Below the pieces are notes generated by a model. It ran no database searches. It was not told where the DNA came from and worked only from the letters and a program-made list of their open reading frames with translations. Below, one piece after another: positions 48,296-61,085 of a DNA stretch of 64,000 nt. The stretch lies in the NCBI GenBank assembly GCA_030674185.1, contig JAPXFY010000016.1:50665250-50729249 (forward strand). The letters are read 5' to 3'. This DNA is from Monoplex corrugatus (lineage: Eukaryota > Mollusca > Gastropoda > Littorinimorpha > Ranellidae). Position numbers and translations under genes: made by a program. Each line of letters starts with the position of its first letter. The first letter of the stretch is position 1.

Positions 48296-50522
48296 CTAAT
48301 CTCCCTGGTCAAGACAAGACCTGATAGTGTTTTACTCATCTCCCAGGTCAAGACAAGACCTGATGGTGCTTTACTCATCTCCCAGGTCAAGACTAGACCT
48401 GATGGTGCTTTACTCATCTCCCAGGTCAAGACTAGACCTGATGGTGCTTTACTCATCTCCCAGGTCAAGACAAGACCTGATGGTGCTTTACTCATCTCCC
48501 AGGTCAAGACGATACCTGATGGTGCTTTACTCATCTCCCAGGTCAAGACAAGACCTGATGGTGCTTTACTCATCTCCCAGGTCAAGACGAGACATGATGG
48601 TGCTTTACTCATCTCCCAGGTCAAGACTAGACCTGATGGTGCTTTACTCATCTCCCAGGTCAAGACAAGACCTGATGGTACTTTACTCATCTCCCATGTC
48701 AAGACTAGACCTGATGGTGCTTTACTCATCTCCCAGGTCAAGACAAGACCTGATGGTGCTTTACTCATCTCCCAGGTCAAGACAAGACCTGATGGTGCTT
48801 TACTCATCTCCCAGGTCAAGACAAGACCTGATGGTACTTTACTCATCTCCCATGTCAAGACAAGACCTGATGGTGCTTTACTCATCTACCAGGTCAAGAC
48901 GAGACCTGATGGTGCTTTACTCATCTCCCATGTCAAAACTAGACCTGATGGTGTCTTACCGATCTCCCAGGTCAAGACTAGACCTAATGGTGTTTTACTC
49001 ATCTCCCAGGCCAAGATTAGACCCGATAATGTTTCACCCATCTCCCAGGTCAAGACTAGACCTGATTGTGTTTTACTGATCTCCCAGGTCAAGACAAGAT
49101 CTCATGGTGTTGTACTCATCTCCCAGGTCAAGACTAGACCTGATAGTGTTTACTCATCTCCCAGACCAAGACTAGACCCAACAGTGTTTTATGCATCTCC
49201 CAGGTCAAGACTAGACCTGACAGTGTTTTTACCCATCTCCCAGGTCAAGACTTGACCTGATTGTTTTTTCCTGATCTCCCGGGTCAAGACTAGACCTGAT
49301 TGTTTTTTTCTGATCTCCCAGGTCAAGACTAGACCTGATTGTGTTTTTACTGATCTCCCAGGTCAAGACTAGACCGGATAGTGTTTTACTGATCTCCCAG
49401 GTCAAGACTAGATCTGACAGTGTTTTACTGATCTCCCAGGTCAAGGCTAGACTTGACAGTGTTTTACTCATCTCCCAGGTCAAGACAAGACCTCATGGTG
49501 TTTTACTCATCTCTCAGGGCAAGACTAGACCTGATAGTGTTTTACCCATCTCCCAGGTCAAGACTAGACCTGACAGTGTTTTTACTCATCTACCAGGTCA
49601 AGACAAGACCTCATGGTGTTTTACTCATCTCTCAGGGCAAGACTAGACCTGATAGTGTTTTACCCATCTCCCAGGTCAAGACTAGACCTGACAGTGTTTT
49701 ACTCATCTCCCAGGTCAAGACAAGACCTCATGGTGTTTTACTCATCTCTCAGGGCAAGACTAGACCTGATAGTGTTTTACCCATCTCCCAGGTCAAGACT
49801 AGACCTGACAGTGCTTTACTCATCTACCAGGTCAAGACTAGACCTGATTGTGTTTTTATTTATCTCCCAGGTCAAGACTAGACCTGATAGTGTTTTCTTT
49901 ATCTACCAGGTCAAGACTAGACCTGATTGTGTTTTACTGATCTCTCAGGTCAAGACAAGATCTCATGGTGTTGTACTCATCTCCCAGGTCAAGACTAGAC
50001 CTGATAGTGTTTACTCATCTCCCAGGCCAAGACTAGACCTGATAGTGTTTACTCATCTCCCAGACCAAGACTAGACCCAACAGTGTTTTATGCATCTCCC
50101 AGGTCAAGACTAGACCTGACAGTGTTTTACCCATCTCCCAGGTCAAGACTAGACCTGATTGTGTTGTTACTTATCTCCCAGGTCAAGACTAGACCTGATA
50201 GTGTTTTCTTCATCTACCAGGTCAAGACTAGACCTGATTGTGTTTTTACTCATCTCCCAGGTCAAGACTAGACCTGATAGTATTTTACTGATCTCCCAGG
50301 TCAAGACTAGACCTGACAGTGTTTTACTGATTCCCAGGTCAAGACTAGACCTGATAGTGTTTTACTCATCTCCCAGGTCAAGACAAGACCTCATGGTGTT
50401 TTACTCATCTCTCAGGGCAAGACTAGACCTGATTGTGTTTTTACTTATCTCCCAGGTCAAGACCAGACCTGATAGTGTTTTCTTCATCTACCAGGTCAAG
50501 ACTAGACCTGATTGTGTTTTTA
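48296..50522 (-). repeat. 39-bp minisatellite, about 57 copies
   Basis: Unit GGTCAAGACAAGACCTGATG plus GTGCTTTACTCATCTCCCA. 39 is a multiple of three and several frames on both strands are open (for example MSKAPSGLVLTWE on the minus strand). Subtype blocks (GGTGCTTTACTC, TAGTGTTTTAC, TTGTGTTTTTAC) show higher-order duplication, for example near 49450-49800. Intronic; no evidence of coding. Confidence 0.93.
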
Positions 50523-50526
50523 CTCT

Positions 50527-50564
50527 CACACACACACACTCACACTCACACACACACACACACA

Positions 50565-50604
<40 letters not shown>

Positions 50605-50615
50605 ACACACACACA

Positions 50616-50704
<89 letters not shown>
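50527..50704. repeat. (CA)n microsatellite
   Basis: CA with occasional CT; adjoins the 39-bp array. Confidence 0.93.
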
Positions 50705-50707
<3 letters not shown>

Positions 50708-50873
50708 TACTTCGCAACTTTATACATTATATCCTTTTCACAAGCCAAAAAATGAGAACAGCTCTTTCAATTCCTCATCCTGTTTACCAACTTCCTGCAA
50801 TCAGCTGGTGGATAAGGTGGAAGAAGAGAAATTGTTATAAAACAGGATGGTTCTTACTGTATTACAAACCTAC

Positions 50874-50997
50874 CAACTTCAATAGGAATACGTCCAACGT
50901 TTGTCCCCACAATGGACAAGCTCAGAAGCTGAGGGCATTCCCTGACAATGGCTGTCAGACCTTTTTCCGTCACTTGCTTGCATCCTTCCAGCTCCAA
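50874..50997 (-). CDS. Exon 6: LRR (LELEGCKQVTEKGL)
   Basis: A 124-nt exon, acceptor TTGACAG|TTG and donor TTG|GTAGGT, phase 0 in and phase 1 out. It encodes LELEGCKQVTEKGLTAIV, then RECPQLLSLSIVGTNVGRI. It is another cysteine-type LRR and the best-preserved one in the protein, with no stop or indel. Confidence 0.85.
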
Positions 50998-51039
50998 CTG
51001 TCAACACAGCACACCCACAAATATCTCTATCAACCCCTG

Positions 51040-51230
51040 TTAACCCTTTGACTCCAGCACCCTATCTACCAACTGCAAAAACTTAACTCTTTGATTCCCT
51101 CGCCCTTTCCACCAGCTTCCTGCAGGAAGCTGGTGGAAAGGGTGAGGGAATCAGAGTTAAGTTGTTGCTTTGCTAGCATGGTTGGCAATACAGGACGCTG
51201 GTGGACAGGGTGTGGGAGTCAAAGGGTTAA
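51040..51230 (+). mobile_element. TTAA foldback MITE, full-length copy
   Basis: TTAA ends; TIRs CCCTTTGACTCCAGCACC and GGTGTGGGAGTCAAAGGG; central hairpin around CAGCTTCCTGCAGGAAGCTG. It begins 43 bp upstream of exon 6 in gene orientation, so it is close to that acceptor. Confidence 0.9.
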
Positions 51231-51860
51231 ACTTACAGCCACGACAGTCTGGATAGCCTGGCTGTTTTGGGGTTATGGTGTTTGTAATGGATAGGATGCT
51301 TCACCATACTTCTGAAAACTCATGAACCATTTCAGCAATTTACATAAATTGCATCACAAAGTTACAGAAACATGGTAGTTTAATAATAAGCATGAATTTC
51401 AATTATTTTGATAAATTCGTGCAGTTTTGACAGAGTATTAAAACCAGTTTAGTCAACGACTGTAAATCCCCATTTGTTTCAAACTTGAAACTGTTTTTAC
51501 TATTAGAATTACTTTGGTTTAATACATTTGTTTAATATTGCAATTTGCGTTTTAGTTCAGCAAGCTGCGTGTGATCAGTCACATGTACTGAAATAAAATG
51601 TGTGCAAAGCAATGTTGATGGCTGCTGTTTTATTTCATTCTTCAGTTGATATCTGTCATAATGGCAAGGAGAGTAAAGTCTATCAATGCACATATCAAAA
51701 ATGAATCAATGCTGTGATTATGTCTACGGGACTAGGGAAGGTACAGCGATGAGCGAGAAGAGATGGCTGCCGCCTTTATAATTCTGAGAAAAGTTGACGT
51801 TTGTACCAACTCACTCTGAAACATCCTCAGGGTTATGAGACAACCTCTACCTTTACTTAC
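51231..51860. other. Intron 5 stretch with no recognisable feature
   Basis: A/T-rich unique-looking sequence between exon 6 and exon 5; nothing supported. Confidence 0.45.
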
Positions 51861-51925
51861 CGCCATTAGAAGTGGACATGTCTGGGCCATCCATATCAAG
51901 CCCTGGTCAGACAAGTGGTAGCAGC
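51861..51925 (-). CDS. Exon 5: LRR (SCYHLSDQGL)
   Basis: A 65-nt exon, acceptor TCTGCAG|GCTG and consensus donor GCG|GTAAGT, phase 1 in and phase 0 out. The product reads S-CYHLSDQGLIWMAQTCPLL, a textbook cysteine-type LRR unit (C..L.D.GL..LA..CP.L). Confidence 0.83.
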
Positions 51926-52448
51926 CTGCAGACAACCATTTACAACATTAACTCTTTCACAATGCATGTTCTGAGTTATCCCATTACACAAACGATTACC
52001 TTCCCTGTGAGGTTTGCATGATAATAGTACCAGTTAATGTAAATGTATACAGTCAGAGCTCAGAGTCTCTCAAAGGGGTATTCATTGCACTTTGACAATT
52101 CCATACGCAGTGCACCCAAGTCTGCCAACAGTTGACCTGGCTGACTCTGACTATGAGCTGACAAGGTCTTGAAATGGGGAAGAAGAGGGTTGGGAGTGGA
52201 GGGACCTAGAAAACACAAAGCTGACACCATCAGAATGATGGAAATGTTAACATGCCAGTTTTTAATGTTGCAAGCTAGGCATGAACTGAAGATATTAGAT
52301 CTTGTGTCTAATGGGCTATCTAAAGAAGTGACCAGCCTGGATGTTGCGTTCTGTACAGTATCGTAATGTTTTTTGTTGTTGTTTTTTTTTTTTTTACAGT
52401 CTTGAATTCATCTTACTATTGATTTAACTTTGCTAAAAAGAAAAAAAT

Positions 52449-52970
<522 letters not shown>

Positions 52971-52976
52971 GTATAC

Positions 52977-53018
52977 TCTGAAGGTCAAGCTCATCAGTTG
53001 TGGCATCAATACCACCAT
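52977..53018 (-). CDS. Exon 4: 42-nt small LRR exon
   Basis: A very short exon, acceptor TTCCCAG|ATG and donor CAGA|GTATAC, phase 1 in and out. It encodes DGGIDATTDELDLQ, the start of a repeat whose consensus cysteine segment lies in exon 5. Its donor abuts a 500-bp (GT)n tract (52450-52970), unusually close for a splice donor. The donor is weaker than those of the other exons. Confidence 0.68.
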
Positions 53019-53191
53019 CTGGGAAGACAACGCCAACAAGACAGAATGCTGGTGACAACATCACACACAAGCCATAATCAAGATTTGAACAGCACAGAAC
53101 AGCTGCTGTTCAACACAATGCCGATATTGAGGTTTAAGAGCTATGGTTGATATCAGTATACAGATGCGTAGCAATTCATACAATTACATAC

Positions 53192-53333
53192 CTGTACAAA
53201 TCATCTTTTTGAGCGCCTGGAAAGTTACACTGGACGAATACACGGTGAAGAAGAGAGCGTCTGTTAGCATTTCCACTCCTGACAAGTTCATGCAGGTCAG
53301 GTCATTTGCAGAGTTCACATGCACTAGATTGTG
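53192..53333 (-). CDS. Exon 3: start of leucine-rich repeats
   Basis: A 142-nt exon, acceptor TCATCAG|CAC and donor ACAG|GTATGT, phase 0 in and phase 1 out. The translation contains DLTCMNLSGVEMLTD and VTFQALKKMIC, the LxxLxLxxC style of cysteine-containing leucine-rich repeats found in F-box/LRR and AMN1-like proteins. It joins directly to exon 2 without loss of frame. Confidence 0.78.
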
Positions 53334-53771
53334 CTGATGAAAGGGGAAGAGAAAAGAAAAAAAAAAAACACCTGTCAGTCACTGAATAAAGCAAAAATAC
53401 ACCACACATCAGTAGAGAAATGTTTGGGAGAGTGGAAAATCTCTCACAAATTCACTTATTCAGTTTTTTTTCATGACAAAATTTAATTTCAGTTTGCATT
53501 ATTTTGGCAACACAAGCCTGTCATACTCATGTTCATATTTGTACAAGTTGATATGTGTACACACAACAGTGACAGGTTTAACACTGTCAACACACAAACC
53601 ACATACCCCTCACTGTGAACTGATAACACCGCAGCCACAGCACAGAAACTGCTTGGGGCAATTAACCCTTAATTCATGTATGTGTGTGTGTGTGCGCGCT
53701 TGTGCGTGCATGCGTGCGTGCATGTGTGCGTGCGTGCGTGTGTGTGCAAAATTTTCAAGATGCAGTGGACA

Positions 53772-54410
53772 TGTTTTTGTACATTCACAGAAAATAACCT
53801 TTCATCTTTCCGCTGATACACAGTGGAGTATGCCTACAATGAATTTAATGTTTTTGTACATTCATTGAAAATAACCTTTCATCCTTCTACTGATACAGAG
53901 TGCAGTCTGCCTACAATGAATTTCATGTTTTTGTACATTCACTGAAAATAACCTTTCATCTTTCTACTGATACAAAGTGCAGTCTGCCTACAATGAATTT
54001 CATGTTTTTGAACATTCATTGAAAATAACCTTTCATCTTTCTACTGATACACAATGGAGTCTGCCAAAATGAATTTCATGTTTTTGCACATTCATTAAAA
54101 ATAACCTTTCATCTTTCTACTGATACAAAGAGCAGTCTGCCTACAATGAATTTCATGTTTTTGAACATTCATTGAAAATAACCTTTCATCTTTCTACTGA
54201 TACACAATGGAGTCTGCCAAAATGAATTTCATGTTTTTGTACATTCATTAAAAATAACCTTTCATCTTTCTACTGATACAAAGTGCAGTCTGCCTACAAT
54301 GAATTTCATGTTTTTGTACATTCATTGAAAATAATCTTTCATCTTTCTACTGATACACAATGGAGTCTGCCTACAATGAATTTAATGTTTTTTGCATTCA
54401 CAGAAAATAA
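53772..54410. repeat. 77-bp minisatellite, about 8 copies
   Basis: Unit starts TTTCATGTTTTTGTACATTC and contains ACCTTTCATCTTTCTACTG. Its last partial copy is found past an inserted LINE at 55045-55110. Confidence 0.9.
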
Positions 54411-55042
54411 TAATAACAATAAATCACTTTTATATAGTGCTATTCTCCTACACATAGGTAAAGACTCACTGCACTTTACATTAATTAGTTCATTTTTCCC
54501 AATCAGCCCTATGCCTAGTGGTCAATTATAGTAACTCCCACTCCTAGTCCCTCCCTCCCATAACACACACACTAGCACATCTGTTGCAAGCAAGTACTAA
54601 CATATACATTACTGGATCAGGAAGATCAAAAATCATGTTTCATTACTGATAGTATTTATCAAAATGATGAGGCCCGCCTTGAAAGAAGAGAGAGATGATG
54701 AATGGCCAAGAGAAAAAGGCAGATCGTTCCAGACAAGTGGGGCCTGGCAACAGAAGGCTTGGTGTCTGACGGTTTTGTATTTTGATTTTGATTTTGTCAG
54801 AAGCTTCTGGTTGCTTGACATGAGACTGCGTTCAAGCCTGTATGTTTTAAGCACAGAAGAGAGGTAGATAGGCAAGGTAACATCAAAATGCTGATAAGCC
54901 AGAGTGGCTAGTTTATATTCTACTCTTGCTTCCATAGGGAGCCAGTGGAGCTGCTTTAACAGGCTGGTTGCTTTCTGAATACCAGCCTAGCTGCACTATT
55001 TTGTACCCTCTGAAGGCGCTTAATAGGAAAGGATGGGAGACC
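54411..55042 (-). mobile_element. CR1/L2-type LINE 3' end
   Basis: Minus-strand frame: RVEYKLATLAYQHFDVTLP, YLSSVLKTYRLERSLMSSNQ and PLVWNDLPFSLGHSSSLSS, followed by a tail with AAAGTGCAG and TATAAAAGTG-like motifs and a TTATTATTA end. Upstream LQRVQNSAARLVFRK is also present. Inserted in the 77-bp array. Confidence 0.88.
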
Positions 55043-55261
55043 TGCAAGAATCACCTTTCATCTACTAACACACTGGTACAGTGCAATCTGCCTAAAATGA
55101 ATTTCACAAGAGATGTATAAGTGTTCACTACAGCAGCAGGTCATAGTCACTAAAAGTAAGAAAAATCAGTGACTGTGTACAATGCAGATTACTTGTTGCC
55201 ATGCTTATTTTATACGTTATCATCATGACATTCCTCAGCTCGGTCACTGAATTATCCAAAG

Positions 55262-55264
<3 letters not shown>

Positions 55265-55313
<49 letters not shown>

Positions 55314-55333
55314 ACACACACCACACACATACA

Positions 55334-55406
<73 letters not shown>
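55265..55406. repeat. (CA)n microsatellite
   Basis: CA runs with two CCACACA interruptions. Confidence 0.93.
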
Positions 55407-55413
<7 letters not shown>

Positions 55414-55625
55414 ACTCAAAAACATGGCATAGACATCTTGCAGCTGGCATTAAGTCGCTGGCCTGGGAAAGTGGTTTACATACTTAGATGTCAATGATAC
55501 CTGGAGAAATCTAGCAAAACACACTGATCACTGTTCTATACATGAGCAGTTGTACCAGTCTTGAGTGCTTATTCATTGTAAGGCAAGACTATGTATAGCA
55601 AGCTTATGTCACTGTTATTTTTGTT

Positions 55626-56163
55626 TAAAACCAAACCGACTGCATACAGTCATATCAGGGCTATAACCATTTCAAAACATACACAATACTTCAACAGGAA
55701 ATACAAGTAAAAGAAAATCAAGTGCATGTATCAATGCATTTGCACACATAATCTGAGGAGATGCCCATGGTGCTGACCACTCCATCCAATTTACTGCACA
55801 GGGGATTTAAAAAAAACATAACTGAATACAAATTTAAACATAACTAAGGACGATAAAAACATCTAAAAATGGGCCTAAATTATCTAAAATAGCTTCTGCA
55901 TATCTGATTTTCCTAGAGCCAAAAATGCACTTAATACATGTACCCAATCATCAATCCTAAGAGAAGGTATGTAAAACTTTATCGAACACATACAGGTGAA
56001 TGGACCAGCAAGGCAGAAAATGACAGGAAGAAATGACAGAAAGCAAAGGAGGAAGAAAGAAACAAAGATATTGACAGAAAAAAAGGAAATTTCTAATACA
56101 AAATTTCCAGAAGGTGGGGATACTACTTATACTGAAAGAGCCCCTGGCATCCCCACGAAGGTC
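55626..56163 (-). repeat. Dispersed repeat family B, copy 4
   Basis: Full-length match to copies 1 and 3; the fourth copy in the same orientation within one gene. Confidence 0.85.
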
Positions 56164-56668
56164 ATAGCAAGCTTGGCCTTTAAGAAACGGCACATCCTTT
56201 GTACACAGATGAAATGGTTATGTGCAAAAGTAAATTCTGTTAGTGACAGACAATGCTGTACCACAGGGAAAGAGAAGCAAGCAGGCAGGGTTGATAAGAG
56301 TATGAAATTCACTGTAGGCATGTTTGTTATAGATAGACTCCAGTGTATGTTTGAAATATCAAAACATCTATTTTCTCTTTATTTAGTCATCTTGAAAACG
56401 GTCGACTTTAAACAAAAATGAAAAATTCTGAGAGTGAAAATCAAAACCCCACACTCTCTCAGTATGATATGTCATAGGTAATAAATGTATATGCAGCACT
56501 CAGATATGACTGAACATTCATTCAACCAACTATGACAGATTCCATTAAGTTATGAACACCCAAAATCAATTTATTATAGATATAAAGTAGATGTACAAAC
56601 GGACACACCGATGGATGAGCAATAAAAAAATTTAAAAAAGGAATAACCAAAGCTAACCTGGTGCAAAG
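56164..56668. other. Intron 2 stretch with no recognisable feature
   Basis: No gene, RNA or repeat family seen. Confidence 0.4.
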
Positions 56669-56780
56669 TAACACATGTGCACACACATACACACACAAAC
56701 ATACATATGCATGCATGTACGCACGCACACGCGCGCACGCACGCACGCACGCACACACGCACACACACACACACACAGTA
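56669..56780. repeat. (CA)n / (GCAC)n microsatellite
   Basis: CACA and GCAC runs. Confidence 0.9.
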
Positions 56781-56969
56781 CAAACATCCAAAGTCAGTGA
56801 GTTTTTCTTGTCCTGGAATGCACAAGGAGCACTGGTCCACTGTTGACACTTGGCAGTGCCTCTATCTTCAAAGCTCAATTTCCATCATTTTCAGGAACAT
56901 CAACAAACCATTCATACTGAACATTCTCATTACTGCTAAAATGAATATCAACTCCTTTTTCTTCATCTG

Positions 56970-57882
56970 AGCTTACTTTACTAGTACAACTACTACAACT
57001 TGAGCTATGTTGAAAACCTGTTGTCTTATCATTTTGTCAGAAAAAAAACAGTGATCAAAGCTAAACAGAGAAAGTTATTTTCTCTTAAAACCAACCAATG
57101 AAATCAACCATCACATGGATACCATGCAAGTCAAATGCTCTAAGATAGACAGAATGTGCATTTGAAACGCACTATCTGGAATCCTGTAGAAAGTTCCCAT
57201 TTGGTTATTTCTAGGAAATCCACTCGATTATGTGCTGGCTGACAGCATTCTTCCAGCATTCTTGCAGCACATGGCTGAATAGTATGTTACTCATATCACT
57301 AAAAAGATAAGGATACAGCATACTGATAGATAAGGATACGGCATACTGATACCATGTGAAAGATCAAGGATTTGTTGTAATTTTGCTGATATCTTATCAT
57401 ATGATTCGGCTGTTTCTTTGTGTTAGCATATTTGTACTGATGTGAGAATGTTTGTCCCCCATTTTGAAGCAAGCTACTGACTAGGACATTTGACAAAGGT
57501 TCTCTCTCTCTCTTCTCTCACTTTGACAAGAAACAGGCTTAGTGGGAGAATGTGGCTAGTTATCTTAAGCCGGCAGTTTTATCCGTTAAAGTCCAGGCAA
57601 TTGTTAACACAATTAGAATGGTGATGAGTCTGAATATAAACAAAAGATGAGCAAAGCTTCAGTGAGGCCTGGAGAATTTTCTTGATGAAGCTAAACTTTG
57701 TCTGTTATCTGGTTTCCAGGCAGTACATCTGAGCAAGAACAGATGTTCATATCCAGTTTTTCTAATCATATGGTATAAAATCATTTTTGGTTCTCTGCTT
57801 TTTAATGTGTGACTTATTTCTTATTTAATTACACATCCATATACAAACAGTCTTATATGATTACTAGTCATAATATCCATAC
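56970..57882. other. Intron 2 stretch with no recognisable feature
   Basis: Only a short internal duplication (AAGATAAGGATACAGCATAC, 57303-57345) is seen. Confidence 0.45.
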
Positions 57883-57968
57883 CTTTGCAATCTGCAAGGG
57901 CAAAAACTCTGTAGTTTCCTCCATGATTCCCTCATCATTACGAAAAAGATTCTGCCTTTCAAATGTCA
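57883..57968 (-). CDS. Exon 2: linker before the LRR block
   Basis: An 86-nt exon flanked by GTCAACAG and GTATGG. It enters at phase 1 and leaves at phase 0. It encodes TFERQNLFRNDEG followed by an acidic stretch ending FLPLQIAK. No domain is recognised by itself. Its frame and phase fit exon 1 on one side and exon 3 on the other. Confidence 0.72.
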
Positions 57969-58639
57969 CTGTTGACAAACAAAAAGGAGGATTAAACACT
58001 TTATAAGTAAATAGTTCTTTCACGCAAAACAAATCATGGTATGAAAGACAAGATTTCGTTAAAAAAAATTATAATTCACAGAACTTATAGTTATACACAG
58101 GCAACATTAATTGTGAACATCTAAAAAATTAAACAAACTAAATAAACAAATGACAAGAAACTCTCAAGAATATGATTATGAATACAAGATATTTATACTG
58201 TGAAACAGAAGGAAAGAGCGACAGGCTGAGACCGAGGATGGGAAGATGGAGAAAGAAATACAATGATATGATGAGATACAAAATGACTCAAAAAAACAGT
58301 ATACAGTATATGTACACAGAATATTTTAATAATAAATTCTGGAAATTAAATAAAATAAAAAATGGCAAATGAATTTACATCAAGCCAACCAAACATAGCT
58401 GTCGTTTAATTTATTCAAATTTGGCAAAATTAAGTTCCATAAGATTTTTGTAAAATAAGTTTCAGAAAACTTAAAGTCTGTTTTAATGATGGCATGCATT
58501 AAAAAAAATCATACCCCCGATGTCTCAAGCTTTCAAAGAAAACCACTTTTGTTACAATTTAAAACAAATTTCAGTTTTACCCCTTGACTACTACTGATGT
58601 GTACGCTCATATCTAAAGCATCATCATCAAAGTACATTG
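57969..58639. other. Intron 1 stretch with no recognisable feature
   Basis: A/T-rich; short ORFs lack family resemblance. Confidence 0.45.
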
Positions 58640-60560
58640 TCACCCTAGATACGAAAAAAGGCAACAGAAGAGATTGCAATAACTGCAGGGAGATCTTCCT
58701 GCTAAGCAAAGTGTGCAAGATTTTTGCTGGGTAGTCATGAACAGGTTCCAGAAACTCGCAGAGAGAGCTTATAGTTATACAGCGTCACAATGCAGCTTCC
58801 ACTCAAATCACTCCACAATCGATATGATCTTTTCCTTGTTGCAACTGCAAGAGAGTAGAGGGTGCCTAATAGTTTATGTTCATAGACATGACCAAAGCCA
58901 TTGACCTTGTAAGTCATGACAAACAGTTCAGCTCCTTTACATGGTATCACTCTATGCTCCTCAACATGATCCAGTCTGTTCATACAGACATGAAAGATGT
59001 TGTCAAGATTGACAGTGCATTGTCCAGTGCCTTCGACATCCATCAGCATCAAGTAAGGCTGTGTACTGTCACCCACCTTTCTCTGTCTTTTTTATTTTTC
59101 AGCTAATGAATGGGTGGTGTGACCTAATTATAAGATCTGATGACAAGCTTTAGCATCTAGCTTTCAAACCTAAGTCTAAAGTTTAGCAAGTTTCATTAGA
59201 GACATGCTGTTCACTGATGATACAGGTTTGGTCACATATTCACAAAAACCGCTGCACATCCTCATGGACCAGTTCTCTGGAGTTTGTACTGATTTCAGCC
59301 TCACCTGGGCCTGAAAAAGACAAACACGGTTTCTCAAGACGATGTCTCTACACTCGGAATGAATTCCATATGCATTAACGTCGCAGGTGCCGTGTGATGG
59401 AGAAGATCCAGAATGATCAAGGCACATGCTTTAAACCTACACATAAACCCACGAGTGGCCAGGTCCAGAGGTCCTACCTAGATAGTTTCATAACCCTGGG
59501 GTTATATGGAAGTGAGGTGGCAGAGACATTAACATTTCCCGGGGCCAGCACCGCGAGGGCTGTGCCCATCCCCTCTCCCATCGATTCAAATTCATATTCA
59601 TGTTCACACTTTTTTTTAACCAAGACTTCAGAAAGGCAAGAAGGCTAATTAGACTTCAAGGGGTGGGACTTGGGAAATCCACCTCTCTCTCCAATGTTTT
59701 ATACCAAGGCAGCCGGGCAATGCCCTGCTCTTCACGATTTTCAACTGCCTGGATCTTTAGCATGCGCAGCAAGAAGGCACACAGGTCCAACTCATTTTTT
59801 ATCCCCTTTTGAAAGACTGGACGTTCAGTTCGATTTTCCGGTCAAACTGAGGAGAAAAATTGAGGCCTACACGGGAAGCGACCCTAGGAACCTCAAGTTT
59901 AGTTATTGGCAGGAAACATCTGAACCACTCTGCCACTCCTCTCCCTTGGTGTCCCTGGGTGGCATACAGCCTCTCTGTGGATTCAGAAATGGATGGACAG
60001 ATTGGCCAGACTGGAACAACTTTAGCCAGAGTGACTCAATGTGTCTGATAAACGACAAGCTGATGGTACACATGATGATGGTAGTGTACACCATGTGCAT
60101 CCCCAGCACCTTGGTATTTGGCAAGAAACATGGACTCTCTACTCCAGGCAACAGAAATGGATCATATTGCAACATGAGGCACATCAGTGGCATTATCCAG
60201 ATGGACTAAATGAAAAATGAGGAGGTCCATATTCAAGCCCAGATCCCAAGCCACAACATCCAGCTGCAGCAAGGCATCTTTGCCAGCTGGGTCATATCCA
60301 CTGCATGGCAGATGGAATGATCCCAAAAAGCTTCTCTACAGCAAGCTGGCTGATGGCTCTATATTACACAGGGACACCTCCATCTTGGAATCAAGGATAT
60401 GTGCAACTGCAAGTAAGGCATGAAATCCATAGGCATGAACGTCAACCTGTGGGAGAAACACAACAAGAAGTGAACTGTGGAGCAAGGAGTGAGGCTGAAA
60501 GACACCACGCAGCAACAAGAAAACAGGCCGCAGTACAAAATCAGGAGTTGCTCTTACATC
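58640..60560 (+). mobile_element. Old degenerate LINE copy of the 21-27 kb family, interrupted
   Basis: Plus-strand pieces match the large LINE in order: DCNN-REIFLLS and RFQKLAERAYSYTASQC, IDMIFSLLQLQES, RDMLFTDDTGLVTYSQ (FADD box changed to FTDD), and after a family C repeat, the C-terminal piece (DPKKLLYSKLADGSI region, RHEIHRHERQPVGE). Many stops and frameshifts. Confidence 0.78.
59325..59735 (+). repeat. Dispersed repeat family C, copy 3, inside the old LINE
   Basis: Matches 41957-42362 from TTTCTCAAGACGATGTCTC to CAATGCCCTGC. Splits the LINE between its reverse transcriptase and C-terminal parts. Confidence 0.8.
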
Positions 60561-60925
60561 CCAAATATGGAGTTGTACTTTCAACCCAGATAAGGAATTG
60601 TACCTCCAACCCACCCCAGTGTGTCATTCCTATCTTCTGAGACTGACCAATTCTTTTTGACAGAGGCATTGTACTTCCTACTGACCACCAAGCAATGTTT
60701 TGTTGTTGCTGCTGTTGTGACTTCTTACAAACTGCACAGCATCAAGCAACTGACCTGAACATGTTTGAGTTACACTAGGTCTAAAAAACATACAAACCAC
60801 TGTTACTGTCCTTCCATTTTATACATGTACACACATGTTCCAAATGTGTGAATGCTGATCTGATTACACCAAGAATCAGCATTCAAGGGGTCAAAGAAGT
60901 TCACTCTTTGAGAATACTGACTGAT

Positions 60926-61085
60926 AGTGTTGCTCAAATTTCCTGACCAACACCACTGGTGTCTGCATCTCTCCAGCCTGGTTAATGCCAGGATGTGTCA
61001 TGACAGTAAGCATACAGTACAGCTCTGTCATGCAGTCTCAATCCTAGACAGAACTCTCACTTCATGATCATCATCCCCATTGTCA
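60926..61085 (+). mobile_element. SINE-A copy 5, truncated at both ends
   Basis: Matches the SINE-A body from TTGCTCAAATTTCCTGACCA to the CATCATCCCCATTGTCA region; head and 3' part absent. Confidence 0.78.

Noticed and set aside
48284..49255. Plus-strand frame of 323 codons and minus-strand frame of 218 codons
   Set aside because: Both are translations of the 39-bp minisatellite inside an intron.
56785..56960. Possible extra exon between exons 2 and 3 (reads YEWFVDVPEN and FEDRGTAKCQQW)
   Set aside because: No frame gives stop-free sequence between plausible splice sites with the required phase 0, and exons 2 and 3 already join in frame.
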